DNA of 64,000 nt from Porticoccaceae bacterium. Lineage in GTDB: Bacteria > Pseudomonadota > Gammaproteobacteria > Pseudomonadales > Porticoccaceae. This document shows, piece after piece, positions 9,816 to 20,700 of the stretch. The DNA is taken from the NCBI GenBank assembly GCA_902562425.1, contig CACETF010000002.1, positions 62,001 through 126,000 of the forward strand, written 5' to 3'. The stretch's first letter is position 1; each line of letters starts with the position of its first letter. The notes beneath the pieces were generated by a model that saw only the letters and a list, made by a program, of their open reading frames with translations, was not told the DNA's origin and searched no databases. A program made the translations under genes and the position numbers.

Positions 9816-11507
9816 TTAAAGCTCAGGTTTGGTCTTTTGAGCTAATGCCAACATCTCGTGTGCATGGCCTCTTGTTTTCTCAGTAATGTTTATTCCACCG
9901 AGCATTCTGGAAATTTCTTCAACTCGATCTTCGTCATTTAGTAACGTTAGGGTGGTTGAGATCTTCCCTGAGTGCAGCTGTTGTTTCTGTGCAACATAGT
10001 GGTTATTTGCATGTGAGGCTACTTGTGGTAAGTGTGTGATAGTTATCACTTGACTGATGCTGCCAAGTTTTTTCAATAGCTGACCAATTATCTCCGCAGT
10101 TGCTCCCCCAATGCCGACATCCACCTCGTCGAGAACTAAAGTAGGAATTTTTGAGTGTTCAGCTGCCACTATTTGAATTGCAAGGCTTATTCTTGATAAT
10201 TCCCCACCAGAAACTACTTTGTGCAGTTGGTTATGGGGTTGGCCGCGGTTGGTGGAGATTAAGAATTCAATTCTTTCTGATCCTGAGGGATGGTAATTAG
10301 AATCGTTTCGAGGAACTAATTTTATCATCAACTCTGAATCTTTCATTTCAAGCTTCGCTAATTGCAAATTGATTTCAGAAGCCATTTTTTTTGCGGCTAG
10401 TTGTCTCGTATTCGATAGTTTTTGAGCTCGATCTTTATACAGCATGGTTGTTTTTTCGTATTGTTTTTGTAGAGTCTGCATTTTTTGTTCGTTTCGCTCG
10501 AGAGCTTTCAACTCGTCTTTGAGGACCAGAATGGCGGCGTCTAACTGATTAGGAGGAACCCTATGTTTCCTCGACAATTGAAAAATTGCAGAAATTCTTT
10601 CATTTACTTCCGCAAGCTTTTGTGGATTTGAATAAAGATTTTCTAATGCTGTTTTTATTTCGTAAGTTGCCTCTTCGACTTGGATTAAGCATGAACGAAG
10701 CAAGTCTGAAACATTTTCAAGGGATTTGGGTAAATAGCTCAACTCCCTCAGAATCGACAATGCTTCGCTTAGGCTATCTCGAATATTGTGACCTGTGTTT
10801 GGACCACATAAATTGAGCAGTCGGTGGCTTTGTAGAAGTAGATGTTCAGAATTAGACAATAGCTTCTGTTCCTCCTCGAGTTTATCAAACTCATCGGGTG
10901 CAACTGCCAATTTTTCCCATTCTTCAATTTGAAATTGCAAAAAATTTAATTTATCTAAATTTTTATTTGAACTACTTTCAAGTGACTCTATGTCTTGCTG
11001 AATTTGGTTTAACTCTTCGGCTATCTTATTTACTTCTGCACAACTTGCAGTTGCACCAGCATAATCATCTAGTAAAAATCTGTAGTTATCTTGACGCATC
11101 AATGATTGATGTTCATGTTGGCTGTGAATATCGATCAAAAAACTGCTAAGTTTCTGTAATTGTTGCATCGTACATGCACGCCCATTAATGTAACCACGAG
11201 TTCGTTTCCCTTCGTTGAAAACGCGTCTTAGCACGCAATCATTATCGCTCGTAAATTGCTCTTCACGTAGCCAGCTTGCAGCTCGATTAATTTTTGTGAT
11301 ATCAAAACTGGCACTTATCTCCGAGTGGCCCTTGTTCAGACCTAATGCGTCGGTGTCCGCACGCGCCCCAAGAGTTATCGCAAGAGCATCTAGAATTAGT
11401 GATTTACCGGCTCCTGTCTTACCACTTATTGCCGAGGTCCCACTTAAAAATTCGATTTCTAAATGTTCAATCAAGGAAAAGTTATGAATATTTAATGATG
11501 TAAGCAA
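9816..11507 (-). CDS. recN: DNA repair protein RecN
   Basis: SMC-like ATPase for double-strand break repair. Walker A is SGKTGAGKS near the N terminus (GETGAGKS is more usual). A long coiled-coil centre is followed by the ABC signature VVSGGELSRISLA and Walker B LVLDEVDVGIGG. I start it at TTG 11507 (LLTSLNIHNFSLIEHLE, the family N terminus), with AGGAA about 8 bases upstream. This gives 563 residues (E. coli 553). An in-frame ATG at 11558 would lie upstream of the inferred transcription start (about 11523) and is rejected. In many bacteria recN is SOS-regulated; I see no convincing LexA box at this promoter. Confidence 0.93.
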   Translation of the reverse strand: MLTSLNIHNFSLIEHLEIEFLSGTSAISGKTGAGKSLILDALAITLGARADTDALGLNKGHSEISASFDITKINRAASWLREEQFTSDNDCVLRRVFNEGKRTRGYINGRACTMQQLQKLSSFLIDIHSQHEHQSLMRQDNYRFLLDDYAGATASCAEVNKIAEELNQIQQDIESLESSSNKNLDKLNFLQFQIEEWEKLAVAPDEFDKLEEEQKLLSNSEHLLLQSHRLLNLCGPNTGHNIRDSLSEALSILRELSYLPKSLENVSDLLRSCLIQVEEATYEIKTALENLYSNPQKLAEVNERISAIFQLSRKHRVPPNQLDAAILVLKDELKALERNEQKMQTLQKQYEKTTMLYKDRAQKLSNTRQLAAKKMASEINLQLAKLEMKDSELMIKLVPRNDSNYHPSGSERIEFLISTNRGQPHNQLHKVVSGGELSRISLAIQIVAAEHSKIPTLVLDEVDVGIGGATAEIIGQLLKKLGSISQVITITHLPQVASHANNHYVAQKQQLHSGKISTTLTLLNDEDRVEEISRMLGGINITEKTRGHAHEMLALAQKTKPEL

Positions 11508-11529
11508 TGTTGCTTCCTGTTTTTCATTG

Positions 11530-11558
11530 TTTATACACTTCCAACTCGTATATGGCAA
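11530..11558 (-). promoter_or_regulatory. Sigma-70 promoter of recN
   Basis: On the minus strand, TTGCCA (11558-11553) and TATAAA (11535-11530) are separated by 17 bases; each matches consensus at five of six positions. Transcription would start near 11523, leaving a leader of about 16 bases that holds the AGGAA ribosome site. The -35 box lies three bases from the -35 of the divergent heat-shock promoter of grpE. Confidence 0.6.
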
Positions 11559-11561
11559 TTG

Positions 11562-11590
11562 CTTGAAACTAATTTGTTTGTCCCCATATT
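11562..11590 (+). promoter_or_regulatory. Sigma-32 heat-shock promoter of grpE-dnaK
   Basis: CTTGAAA (11562-11568), a 13-base spacer, then CCCCATATT (11582-11590). This is almost the exact sigma-32 (RpoH) consensus, directly in front of a chaperone operon. It indicates that the organism has RpoH and heat-induces GrpE and, by read-through, DnaK. Confidence 0.85.
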
Positions 11591-11632
11591 ATGAAATGAT
11601 GCAAATTTGGTAAATGTTTACAGGAGTGTTCA

Positions 11633-12178
11633 GTGTCACAAGAAATTGATAAGGAGTCCGCAAGCATTACTGACCCCGAGAAAAACACGAATGAAGAATC
11701 TGAAACGTTTGAAAAGCAAGATCAAACAGAGGCAGACAATACCCACCGTGAATTGATAGAGGTTAAGGATAAAGTCCTTCGTATTCAAGCGGAAATGCAA
11801 AATGTTCGTCGTCGAGCACAGCGAGACGTAGAAAATGCTCATAAATTCGCGCTAGATAAGTTTGTGTCCGCATTAATACCCGTTGTTGATAATCTCGATA
11901 GGGCGATTGATACGATTAACGAAGCTGATGAAGCTCAGAGGCTAGTGGCTGATGGTCTTAAGTTGACATTGAAAAGCTTCCTGGACGTTTTAACACAATT
12001 TAATGTAGAGCAGGTTGATCCGTCTGGAGTACCTTTTGACGCAGAGCTGCACCAAGCAGTTAGTACGGTGATTAACAGTGAAGTAGAGCCGAATACTGTC
12101 ATTGATGTCTATCAGAAAGGATATGTACTCAACGGCCGATTAGTACGACCAGCAATGGTAACAGTCGCAAAAGTTTGA
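11633..12178 (+). CDS. grpE: Nucleotide exchange factor GrpE
   Basis: Releases ADP from DnaK in the chaperone cycle. An acidic, poorly ordered N terminus (about 1-40) leads into a long helix (ELIEVKDKVLRIQAEMQNV). The C-terminal beta domain has the signature FNVEQVDPSGVPFDAELHQA and ends GYVLNGRLVRPAMVTVAK. 181 residues. GTG 11633 has CAGGAG at good spacing. It is expressed from a sigma-32 promoter and followed by dnaK after 101 bases. Confidence 0.96.
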   Translation: MSQEIDKESASITDPEKNTNEESETFEKQDQTEADNTHRELIEVKDKVLRIQAEMQNVRRRAQRDVENAHKFALDKFVSALIPVVDNLDRAIDTINEADEAQRLVADGLKLTLKSFLDVLTQFNVEQVDPSGVPFDAELHQAVSTVINSEVEPNTVIDVYQKGYVLNGRLVRPAMVTVAKV

Positions 12179-12183
12179 CGAGA

Positions 12184-12212
12184 CTTGAATTAAAAGAATT
12201 AATGCCCAAATA
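12184..12212 (+). promoter_or_regulatory. Candidate second sigma-32 promoter in front of dnaK
   Basis: CTTGAAT (12184-12190), 13 bases, GCCCAAATA (12204-12212). The -35 is one base off consensus and the -10 is weaker. The spacing equals that of the strong grpE promoter 620 bases upstream, which makes an internal heat-shock promoter plausible. Confidence 0.4.
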
Positions 12213-12279
12213 CCTAAGTATAAGCTTAGAGACGAAGAATTCAAAATTACCCTGAAGAAATTCATAGGAGAAACCTGTA

Positions 12280-14202
12280 ATGGGAAAAATAATTGGAATT
12301 GACCTAGGAACAACCAACTCGTGTGTTTCAGTGCTCGAGGGAGAGAAGCCAAAGGTAATAGAAAATTCGGAAGGGTCGAGAACTACCCCTTCTGTTGTTG
12401 CGTTTGCGGATGATGGAGAAATTTTAGTTGGTCAGTCTGCGAAGCGACAGGCAGTTACTAATCCAACGAACACCGTTTATGCAGTCAAGCGTTTAATAGG
12501 TCGTCGATTTGAAGACAGGGTTGTTCAGAAAGACATTGAAATGGTTCCCTATAAAATCGTCAAGGCGGACAATGGTGATGCATGGGTTGAGATTAAGGGT
12601 GAGAGCAAAGCGGCGCCTCAAATTTCTGCTGAAGTTCTCAAAAAAATGAAGAAAACTGCAGAAGATTATATTGGCGAAAATATCTCCGAAGCAGTTATCA
12701 CTGTGCCAGCATACTTTAATGATTCCCAACGACAAGCCACTAAGGATGCAGGGCGCATTGCCGGATTGGACGTGAAGCGAATTATAAACGAGCCAACGGC
12801 TGCGGCTTTGGCTTATGGGATAGACAAAGTCTCTGGTGATCGTGTGGTGGCTGTTTATGATCTGGGGGGAGGTACCTTTGATATCTCGATTATTGAGATT
12901 GCGGATGTTGATGGCGAAAAGCAGTTCGAAGTTTTAGCCACAAATGGAGATACATTCCTTGGTGGGGAGGATTTTGATTTACGGTTAATTGAATATTTGT
13001 CGCAAGAATTCAAGAATGAGAGCGGGATGGACTTGCATGGAGACCCTCTTGCGATGCAACGCCTTAAAGAGGCAGCTGAAAAAGCAAAAATTGAACTGTC
13101 ATCAAGTCAGCAGACAGAAGTTAATCTTCCATACATCACGGCCGATGCAACTGGTCCCAAGCATTTAGTGGTTAAATTGACACGCAGCAAATTGGAAGCG
13201 CTTGTTGAGGAATTGGTTGAGAGATCGTTGGAACCATTGAGAATTGCCTTGAAAGATGCGGATAAAAGTGCATCTGAAATAGATGAGATAATTTTAGTGG
13301 GGGGACAAACTCGTATGCCCTTGGTGCAAGAGCGAGTTTCAGCATTTTTTGGTAAAGAACCAAGAAAAGATGTCAATCCAGATGAAGCGGTAGCTGTTGG
13401 CGCAGCCTTACAAGGTGCAGTTTTAGCGGGGGACGTGACCGATGTACTACTTCTGGACGTGACGCCCCTGACCCTTGGCATTGAAACTATGGGTAGCATC
13501 GCTACTCCCGTTATAGAGAAGAACACGACGATTCCTACGAAAAAGTCGCAGATCTTTTCGACGGCTGATGATAATCAGACAGCAGTGACGATACACGTTG
13601 TGCAAGGTGAGAGAAAGCAGGCGATTCAAAATAAGTCTCTCGGTAGATTTGACTTGGCTGATATTCCTCCAGCGCCGCGAGGAATGCCACAAATCGAGGT
13701 TACATTCGATATAGATGCGAATGGGATATTAAACGTAAGTGCTAAAGATAAAGCGACGGGTAAAGAACAATCAATCGTTATTAAAGCATCTTCGGGTCTT
13801 TCTGATGAAGAAATTGAGTCAATGGTTCGTGATGCGGAGGCAAATGCAGAAGAGGACAAGCGTTTTGCAGAGCTGGTTCAAGCCAGAAATGCTGCAGACG
13901 GCATTGCTCATGCTGCAACCAAAACAATTCAGGAAGCGGGTGAAAAGATCAGTGATGCGGAAAAAGGTGCGATTGAGGAGGCAGTCAAGGCAGTTGAAGA
14001 GGCTGTTCAAGGTGACGACAAGGATAAGATCGATTTAGCAGCAAAAACTTTATCTGAAATGTCGTCAGAGCTTGCACAAAAGCTCTATGCAAATCAAAAT
14101 CAAGCCGAGGGCGCTGGCAGTAAGGCTGGTGAAGATTCAAGTGATGGTAACGAAGATGTTATGGATGCTGAATTTGAAGAAGTTAAAGAGGAATCAAAGT
14201 AA
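12280..14202 (+). CDS. dnaK: Molecular chaperone DnaK (Hsp70)
   Basis: ATP-driven Hsp70. 640 residues (E. coli 638). The N-terminal ATPase domain has [13 protein letters not shown], the phosphate-2 motif [15 protein letters not shown] and the adenosine motif [14 protein letters not shown]. The linker [11 protein letters not shown] leads to the substrate-binding domain and a helical lid. The end is acidic ([14 protein letters not shown]), close to the EEVKDKK-type tail of proteobacterial DnaK. The start ATG 12280 has TAGGAGAA upstream. A strong intrinsic terminator follows at 14244. Confidence 0.98.
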   Translation: MGKIIGIDLGTTNSCVSVLEGEKPKVIENSEGSRTTPSVVAFADDGEILVGQSAKRQAVTNPTNTVYAVKRLIGRRFEDRVVQKDIEMVPYKIVKADNGDAWVEIKGESKAAPQISAEVLKKMKKTAEDYIGENISEAVITVPAYFNDSQRQATKDAGRIAGLDVKRIINEPTAAALAYGIDKVSGDRVVAVYDLGGGTFDISIIEIADVDGEKQFEVLATNGDTFLGGEDFDLRLIEYLSQEFKNESGMDLHGDPLAMQRLKEAAEKAKIELSSSQQTEVNLPYITADATGPKHLVVKLTRSKLEALVEELVERSLEPLRIALKDADKSASEIDEIILVGGQTRMPLVQERVSAFFGKEPRKDVNPDEAVAVGAALQGAVLAGDVTDVLLLDVTPLTLGIETMGSIATPVIEKNTTIPTKKSQIFSTADDNQTAVTIHVVQGERKQAIQNKSLGRFDLADIPPAPRGMPQIEVTFDIDANGILNVSAKDKATGKEQSIVIKASSGLSDEEIESMVRDAEANAEEDKRFAELVQARNAADGIAHAATKTIQEAGEKISDAEKGAIEEAVKAVEEAVQGDDKDKIDLAAKTLSEMSSELAQKLYANQNQAEGAGSKAGEDSSDGNEDVMDAEFEEVKEESK

Positions 14203-14243
14203 TAGCAATTAGAAGATGTGGTGTGTGCAAGCGAGTTTCTTTC

Positions 14244-14274
14244 AGGCGCGAACAAGTCTTTCGCGCCTTTTTTT
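14244..14274 (+). terminator. Intrinsic terminator after dnaK
   Basis: A 9-bp stem, AGGCGCGAA / TTCGCGCCT, with a 7-nt loop and seven T residues. It lies 32 bases before dnaJ, so dnaJ expression depends on partial read-through or on a weak promoter that I could not identify. Confidence 0.88.
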
Positions 14275-14306
14275 AATAATTACGTCGGGTGGTGGATAAC
14301 GAGTTT

Positions 14307-15425
14307 ATGGCAAAACGCGACTATTATGATGTTTTAGGAGTAAGTAAAGATGCTTCTGGCAGTGAGATCAAGAAGGCATTTCGTCGAACCGCAATGAAAT
14401 ATCACCCAGATCGTAATCCGGATAATCAACAGGCCGAAGAAAAGTTTAAAGAGGCACAGGAGGCATATGAAGTTCTAAGTGATGAAGAGAAAAAGGACAA
14501 TTACGACCGTTTTGGACATGCTAATACTGGGAATGCCCAAAACTCTGGAGCTGGCTTTAGCGATATTTTCGGAGACGTCTTCGGAGATATTTTTGGAGGT
14601 TCCGGCGCAAGCTCTAGCCGCGGCGGGCCTGCGCGAGGTTCAGATCTCCGCTACGATTTACAGCTGGAGTTAGAAGATGCGGTGCGCGGTAAAACAGTGG
14701 AAATTAATATTCCAACTAAGGACACCTGCGCTACTTGCAAAGGTTCAGGGGCACGGCCCGGATCCTCACCCCGAACTTGTAATTCATGCCAAGGGGCAGG
14801 CCAAGTAAGAATGTCTCAGGGCTTTTTTTCTGTGCAACAAACCTGTCCAAAGTGCAGAGGGCGCGGACAGATGATTACTGATCCATGTGGTGAGTGTCAT
14901 GGTCAGGGAGTCTTGGAAAAGAGTAAAACTTTGTCGGTAAAAATTCCTCCGGGCGTTGACACAGGAGATAGAATACGACTTTCTGGAAAAGGTGAAGCTG
15001 GTCCCCACGGGGGAGCAAATGGAGATCTATATGTCCAAATGAACGTCGCTGAGCACAACATTTTTGTTCGAGACGGAGCAAATTTACATTGTGAAGTCCC
15101 AATAAGTTTCAGCCAAGCTGCACTGGGAGGAGAACTAGAAGTTCCCACTTTGTCTGGGAGAGTCAAGTTGAAAGTGCCTCCAGAAACGCAGACTGGTAAG
15201 CTATTTCGGTTGAGAGGTAAAGGAGTTACTCAGGTTCGAAGTGCGGGAGTGGGTGACCTCCTGTGCAGAGTGTGTGTTGAAACACCGGTAAATTTGTCGT
15301 CAAAACAAATAAAGCTACTCGAGACGTTCGATAAGAGTCTTGGAACGAGTAGCAGGCACTCCCCTCGGAGTGATAGCTGGTTTGGGGGTGTGAAAACCTT
15401 TTTCGATAACCTCACCAAAGGTTAA
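14307..15425 (+). CDS. dnaJ: Chaperone protein DnaJ (Hsp40)
   Basis: Delivers substrates to DnaK and stimulates its ATPase. J domain with HPD ([10 protein letters not shown]), then a G/F-rich segment (about 75-110). Four zinc-binding repeats follow: [24 protein letters not shown] and CGECHGQG. The C-terminal substrate-binding domains end the protein. 372 residues. The start ATG 14307 ([12 protein letters not shown]) is the family start; an upstream GTG at 14289 adds six unlikely residues. Separated from dnaK by a terminator; dapB follows after 36 bases. Confidence 0.97.
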   Translation: MAKRDYYDVLGVSKDASGSEIKKAFRRTAMKYHPDRNPDNQQAEEKFKEAQEAYEVLSDEEKKDNYDRFGHANTGNAQNSGAGFSDIFGDVFGDIFGGSGASSSRGGPARGSDLRYDLQLELEDAVRGKTVEINIPTKDTCATCKGSGARPGSSPRTCNSCQGAGQVRMSQGFFSVQQTCPKCRGRGQMITDPCGECHGQGVLEKSKTLSVKIPPGVDTGDRIRLSGKGEAGPHGGANGDLYVQMNVAEHNIFVRDGANLHCEVPISFSQAALGGELEVPTLSGRVKLKVPPETQTGKLFRLRGKGVTQVRSAGVGDLLCRVCVETPVNLSSKQIKLLETFDKSLGTSSRHSPRSDSWFGGVKTFFDNLTKG

Positions 15426-15461
15426 AGACTTATAACGTTTTAAAAATTTGGGCGTCAAAAT

Positions 15462-16268
15462 ATGTTAAGTGTAGTTATAAGCGGAGCTAATGGTCGAATG
15501 GGACGAACTCTAACAGCCCTTTTGGCAGAAACAGCTGACGTATGTCTGGTAGGTGCGGCAGAAAGCCCTAATTGTAATTATATTGGATCAGATGTCGGAG
15601 AACTATCTGGTGTCGGCAAGATGGGGATAAAGGTTGTGGGAACATTAAAAGATGCGTCGGACAACCTTGACGTGTTAATCGACTTTTCGTCCGTTTCTTC
15701 AACGCCTGCGAACGCTGAGTGGTGTGCAAAACTAGGAATTCCCATAGTGATCGGAACTACTGGATTGAGTAAAGCAGATTTAAAACGGATTGATTTAGCA
15801 AGCAAAGTAATACCAATATGTATGGCTAGTAATTTTTCTATCGGCATTAATCTTTGCTACAGATTGGTGGAGATGGCGGCTGATGCTTTAAAAAATGATG
15901 ATGTAGATATAGAGGTTTGTGAAGCACACCATAATAAAAAATTAGACGCACCGTCTGGTACGGCGCTATCCCTTGGACAGGTTATCGCCAATGCTCGTGG
16001 GCAAAAATTAGAAGAGGTGGCTGTATATGATCGTAAAAGTCAATTCGTAAAGAGAACTCCTCAATCTATCGGTTTTACAAGTATCAGAGGGGGGGACATC
16101 GTAGGTGATCACACAGTGTTGTTTGCGGGTGAAGGAGAACTTGTTGAAATAACTCATCGCGCATCAAGTCGAATGGCATTCGCGAGGGGAGCGCTTCGGG
16201 CATCAAGGTGGCTGATACAAAAGCCGCCTGGGCTTTATAATATGCAACATGTTCTAGGGTTTAATTAA
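15462..16268 (+). CDS. dapB: 4-hydroxy-tetrahydrodipicolinate reductase
   Basis: NAD(P)H-dependent reductase of the diaminopimelate/lysine pathway. The nucleotide-binding loop is GANGRMGRTL at the N terminus. The substrate/catalytic motif is EAHHNKKLDAPSGTAL, including the HH pair and the Lys of KLDAPSGT. 268 residues (E. coli 273). It follows dnaJ and precedes carAB, the order known from Pseudomonas. Other lysine genes of the window are lysA and dapF. Confidence 0.97.
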   Translation: MLSVVISGANGRMGRTLTALLAETADVCLVGAAESPNCNYIGSDVGELSGVGKMGIKVVGTLKDASDNLDVLIDFSSVSSTPANAEWCAKLGIPIVIGTTGLSKADLKRIDLASKVIPICMASNFSIGINLCYRLVEMAADALKNDDVDIEVCEAHHNKKLDAPSGTALSLGQVIANARGQKLEEVAVYDRKSQFVKRTPQSIGFTSIRGGDIVGDHTVLFAGEGELVEITHRASSRMAFARGALRASRWLIQKPPGLYNMQHVLGFN

Positions 16269-16306
16269 GTTTTTAGGTCAATTTTTCATTTAATAGGTGA
16301 CCTAGC

Positions 16307-16334
16307 TAGACAATAAACATTACTTTTCTATACA
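16307..16334 (+). promoter_or_regulatory. Candidate upstream promoter in the dapB-carA gap
   Basis: TAGACA (16307-16312), 16 bases, TATACA (16329-16334). If used, the transcript would pass through the hairpin at 16405-16440 before reaching carA, which would make the hairpin an attenuator. The match is only moderate. Confidence 0.28.
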
Positions 16335-16404
16335 CTATCAATGTGGTTGTTTCAACTGGATTGTAAACTCAATTGGAGTGTTGACTTAGATTAGTAACCC
16401 TGTA

Positions 16405-16440
16405 AACGAGATGAGACTTTAATTCTCATCTCGTTTTTTT
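16405..16440 (+). terminator. Intrinsic terminator between dapB and carA
   Basis: A 12-bp perfect stem (AACGAGATGAGA / TCTCATCTCGTT) with a 7-nt loop, followed by a T-run to 16440. It lies 136 bases after dapB and 86 before carA. The simplest reading is the end of the dnaJ-dapB transcript; a role as carA attenuator is possible. Confidence 0.87.
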
Positions 16441-16489
16441 GTGTCTGGTGGGTTGGTCTCAGTAGTTAAAGCGAAAATTTGTTGTGGCG

Positions 16490-16498
16490 TGGTAAAAT
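16490..16498 (+). promoter_or_regulatory. Candidate extended -10 promoter of carA
   Basis: TGGTAAAAT is an extended -10 (TGn plus TAAAAT) downstream of the terminator, without a recognisable -35. Transcription would begin near 16505, giving a leader of about 20 bases that carries the GGAGGA ribosome site of carA. Confidence 0.35.
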
Positions 16499-16525
16499 TC
16501 GAGGGATTCTCTTGGAGGACAGCTT

Positions 16526-17662
16526 GTGGATCCAAAGGTAGACTCAGATGCCGTGTTGGCTCTTGCTGATGGAACTGTTTTTGTTGGCAGAGCAATAGGA
16601 GCATTAGGCATTTCTGTTGGGGAAGTGGTGTTTAATACGGCTATGACCGGGTATCAAGAGATTCTTACAGATGCAAGTTACGCTCGTCAAATTGTCACTC
16701 TTACGTATCCCCATATTGGTAATGTTGGTACAAATAGCCAAGACGAGGAGTCAGATAATGTCTGGGCATCGGGACTTGTGGTAAGAGACTTACCCGTGGT
16801 CGCCTCAAATTTTCGTAATGAAAAAACCCTTGGAGCTTACCTATGTGATAGAAATGTTGTTGCAATAAGTGATATTGATACTCGTAAACTTACTCGAATT
16901 ATCAGAAATACTGGCTCGCAAAACGGTTGCATAATTGCAGGATCTAGAGATGCTGACAAAGCGATAGCATGCGCCCAGGACTTTGCTGGATTAAAGGGAA
17001 TGGATCTTGCGAAAGAGGTTTCAATTTTGGAACCGAAAGAGTGGTATCAGGCTAGTTGGCGCTTGGAAGTGGAATCGTCAACCACTCAAAACGCACGTTA
17101 TAAGGTAGTTGCCTATGACTTTGGTGTTAAACAAAGCATATTAAGAATGTTTATCGATAGATGCTGTTCAGTAACAATAGTTCCTGCACAAACACCCGCT
17201 AGTGAAGTTTTAGCAATGAAACCGGATGGTGTATTTTTATCAAATGGACCGGGTGACCCGGAACCATGTAGGTATGCAATTGATGCTATAAAAGCTATTT
17301 TAAGTCAAGATATTCCAATATTTGGTATATGTCTGGGTCATCAATTGCTAGCTTTAGCTTCTGGTGCTACAACAAAAAAGATGAAGTTCGGTCATCATGG
17401 TGCAAATCACCCCGTATACGACGTAAAAAATGACAGAGTTTTGATCACCAGTCAAAATCATGGCTTTGCAGTTGATGAGGCATCTTTGCCGTCAAATCTA
17501 CTAGTTACCCATCGATCTTTGTTTGACGGATCACTGCAAGGTATAGAGAGAGTTGATAAGCTTGCATTCAGTTTCCAAGGACATCCAGAGGCGAGTCCAG
17601 GACCACATGATGCGGCCCTTCTTTTCGATCGATTTGTACACATGATGGGATCTATTAAATAA
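16526..17662 (+). CDS. carA: Carbamoyl-phosphate synthase small subunit
   Basis: Glutaminase subunit that feeds ammonia to CarB for arginine and pyrimidine synthesis. The N-terminal domain has the family start [12 protein letters not shown]. The C-terminal class I amidotransferase domain has the nucleophile Cys in [15 protein letters not shown] and the His/Glu pair in GHPEASPGP. 378 residues. The GTG start is preceded by GGAGGAC. carB follows after 69 bases. Confidence 0.97.
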   Translation: MDPKVDSDAVLALADGTVFVGRAIGALGISVGEVVFNTAMTGYQEILTDASYARQIVTLTYPHIGNVGTNSQDEESDNVWASGLVVRDLPVVASNFRNEKTLGAYLCDRNVVAISDIDTRKLTRIIRNTGSQNGCIIAGSRDADKAIACAQDFAGLKGMDLAKEVSILEPKEWYQASWRLEVESSTTQNARYKVVAYDFGVKQSILRMFIDRCCSVTIVPAQTPASEVLAMKPDGVFLSNGPGDPEPCRYAIDAIKAILSQDIPIFGICLGHQLLALASGATTKKMKFGHHGANHPVYDVKNDRVLITSQNHGFAVDEASLPSNLLVTHRSLFDGSLQGIERVDKLAFSFQGHPEASPGPHDAALLFDRFVHMMGSIK

Positions 17663-17731
17663 TTATGACAAGTATTTCATTGTAAATAGTTTGAGAAAAC
17701 TTGTATTTAGGGAAAAGTACGAACAAGAAAC

Positions 17732-20700
17732 ATGCCAAAAAGAAATGATATTAATAGTGTTCTGATAATTGGTGCTGGACCAATCGTAATCGGTCAGGCT
17801 TGCGAATTCGATTATTCAGGTGCCCAGGCTTGCAAAGCTCTTCGAGAGGAGGGTATCCGAGTTGTTTTGGTGAATTCTAATCCTGCTACCATAATGACTG
17901 ATCCGACGATGGCAGATGCTACTTACATTGAACCAGTACACTGGCAGACTGTAGCTAAGATTATTGAGAAAGAGCGCCCCGATGCCCTGCTACCCACAAT
18001 GGGTGGGCAAACTGCCCTTAACTGTGCGTTAGATTTATCAAAACATGGAATTTTAAGTAAGTATAACGTAGAGATGATAGGGGCAAATGCCAGCGCAATT
18101 GATAAGGCAGAAGATCGCGAAAGATTCGACATTGCTATGCGAAAGATAGGTCTGACAACGCCTAATTCCGGTGTTGCACACAGCTTGGAAGAGGCAAACC
18201 AAATTGCTGATAGATTTGGATTTCCATGTATTATAAGGCCGTCATTCACAATGGGAGGTTCGGGGGGTGGCATTGCGTATAACCGAGAAGAATTTGGAAT
18301 AATATGCCGAAGAGGATTAGATCTTTCTCCCACTGATGAATTATTAATTGATGAATCACTTATTGGTTGGAAAGAATTTGAAATGGAGGTTATGAGGGAT
18401 TGCAATGATAATTGCATCATTGTGTGCGCGATTGAAAATTTTGATCCAATGGGCATTCACACAGGGGATTCAATCACTGTTGCACCAGCTCAGACGCTAA
18501 CGGATAAAGAATATCAGTTGATGCGTGATGCATCAGTCAGAATTTTACGCGAAATTGGGATTGAAACAGGTGGGTCTAATGTGCAGTTTGCCGTGAATCC
18601 TGTTAAAGGAGATTTAGTGGTTATTGAGATGAATCCGAGAGTCTCCCGGTCTTCGGCATTAGCCTCAAAAGCAACCGGATTTCCAATTGCTAAAATAGCA
18701 GCCAAGTTATCAATCGGTTATACCCTGAATGAGTTGAGAAATGAAATTACGGGTGGTAGGACTCCTGCGTCTTTTGAACCCACCATAGATTATGTGGTTA
18801 CTAAAGTTCCTAGGTTTGCTTTTGAAAAGTTTAACCAAGCAAGTGCTGTTTTAACTACCCAAATGAAATCAGTCGGCGAGGTAATGGCGATAGGTCGGAC
18901 ATTTCAAGAATCGCTTCAGAAGGCATTGCGGGGATTAGAAGTAGGTTTTTCTGGCCTAGATCCGTTATTTAAAGCACATGAGAATGATTTAAGTTACCTC
19001 AAGAATCAGCTGTCCGAGGCTACACCAGAACGAATTTGGTATATTGGCGACGCATTTCGTGTTGGTATGACCTGCGATGATGTCCATGCGATGACTAATA
19101 TCGATTATTGGTTCCTGTCTCAAATAGAGGATTTAATTTCTGAGGAAAGATCTCTCCAAGCTAATACTGTATTTAATAAGAGTACGATTTTCCGACTAAA
19201 ACGTAAGGGATTTTCTGATCGCCGTCTAGCCGAACTCACTGGTAAAACTGAGAAAGCTATTAGGACATTTAGGTGGGATAAACAACTCTTTCCAGTTTAT
19301 AAGCGTGTTGATACATGTGCAGCAGAATTTGCTACGGACACAGCATATATGTATTCCACTTATGAGGAAGAATGTGAGTCACACGCAACTGAAAACAAGA
19401 AGATTCTTATATTGGGAGGTGGTCCAAATAGAATTGGCCAAGGTATTGAGTTTGATTATTGTTGCGTGCATGCGTCCTTGGCATTGCGTGAAGAAGGTTT
19501 CGAAACAATAATGGTAAATTGTAACCCTGAAACTGTGTCCACAGATTTCGATATCTCAAATAGACTATATTTTGAGCCTGTAACTCTTGAGGACGTGCTA
19601 GAAATTATTCGAGTGGAAAATCCTAGCGGAGTTATAGTCCAATTTGGTGGCCAAACCCCCTTGAGGTTGGCGCGGTCACTCGAGAATGAGGGGGTAAAGA
19701 TAATAGGCACTTCGCCAGATGCGATTGATCGCGCAGAAGATCGTGAACGATTTCAAAATATGATTAAGAAATTAGCTTTATTGCAGCCAAATAATGCGAC
19801 AGCTCGGAGCATAGAAGAATCCATGAATTTGGCTCAAATAATTGGTTACCCGTTGGTAGTAAGGCCCTCCTACGTACTTGGCGGGAGGGCAATGGAAATT
19901 GTTTATAAGAACGAAGAACTTTTGCGCTATATGGAGACAGCCGTAAGTGTGGGAAATGACGCGCCTGTCTTACTTGATTTATTTTTACCAGACGCAATTG
20001 AAATTGATATTGATGTTGTGAGCGATGGAAATAATATAGTTTTAGGCGCTATTATGCAGCACATAGAGCAGGCGGGAATTCACTCGGGTGATTCGGCCTG
20101 TTCACTTCCTCCATATAGTTTGAGTGCAAATTTGCAAGATAAGATGCGAGATATGTGTATAAAGATGGCTCGTGAGTTAGGTGTAGTTGGATTAATGAAT
20201 GTACAACTTGCTATTCAAGATGGTGAAATCTATGTCATTGAGGTAAATCCACGTGCTTCCCGGACTATACCGTTTGTTTCAAAGTGTATTGGGATCTCTT
20301 TGGCGCAAATAGCCGCGAAATGTATGGCTGGAACGTCACTGAAATCGTTGAGTTTTACTAAAGAAATTGAACCGGTTTTGTATGGAGTTAAAGAGGCTGT
20401 TTTCCCATTTAATAAATTCCCCGGTATTGATCCTATTTTGGGGCCTGAAATGAAATCAACTGGTGAGGTGATGGGAATCGGGGCTTCTTTCGCTGAAGCA
20501 TATGGTAAAGCTCAATTAGGATCGGGAGAAATTCTCCCAAGTTCTGGAAATGTGTTTATTAGCGTAAGAGATAGGGATAAACAGTTAGTACCAGCCATGG
20601 CAGAGGACCTAGAGAAATTAGGCTTCTGTTTGTTTGCTACAAGAGGTACCGCAGAGGTAATAAAATCTCATGGAATATCTGTTTCGATTGTCAACAAAGT

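Noticed and set aside
11608-11623. Possible LexA box (TGGT-N8-ACAG) between recN and grpE
   Set aside because: One half-site is imperfect, and it lies about 85 bases upstream of the inferred recN start and next to the grpE ribosome site, so it is not placed to repress recN.
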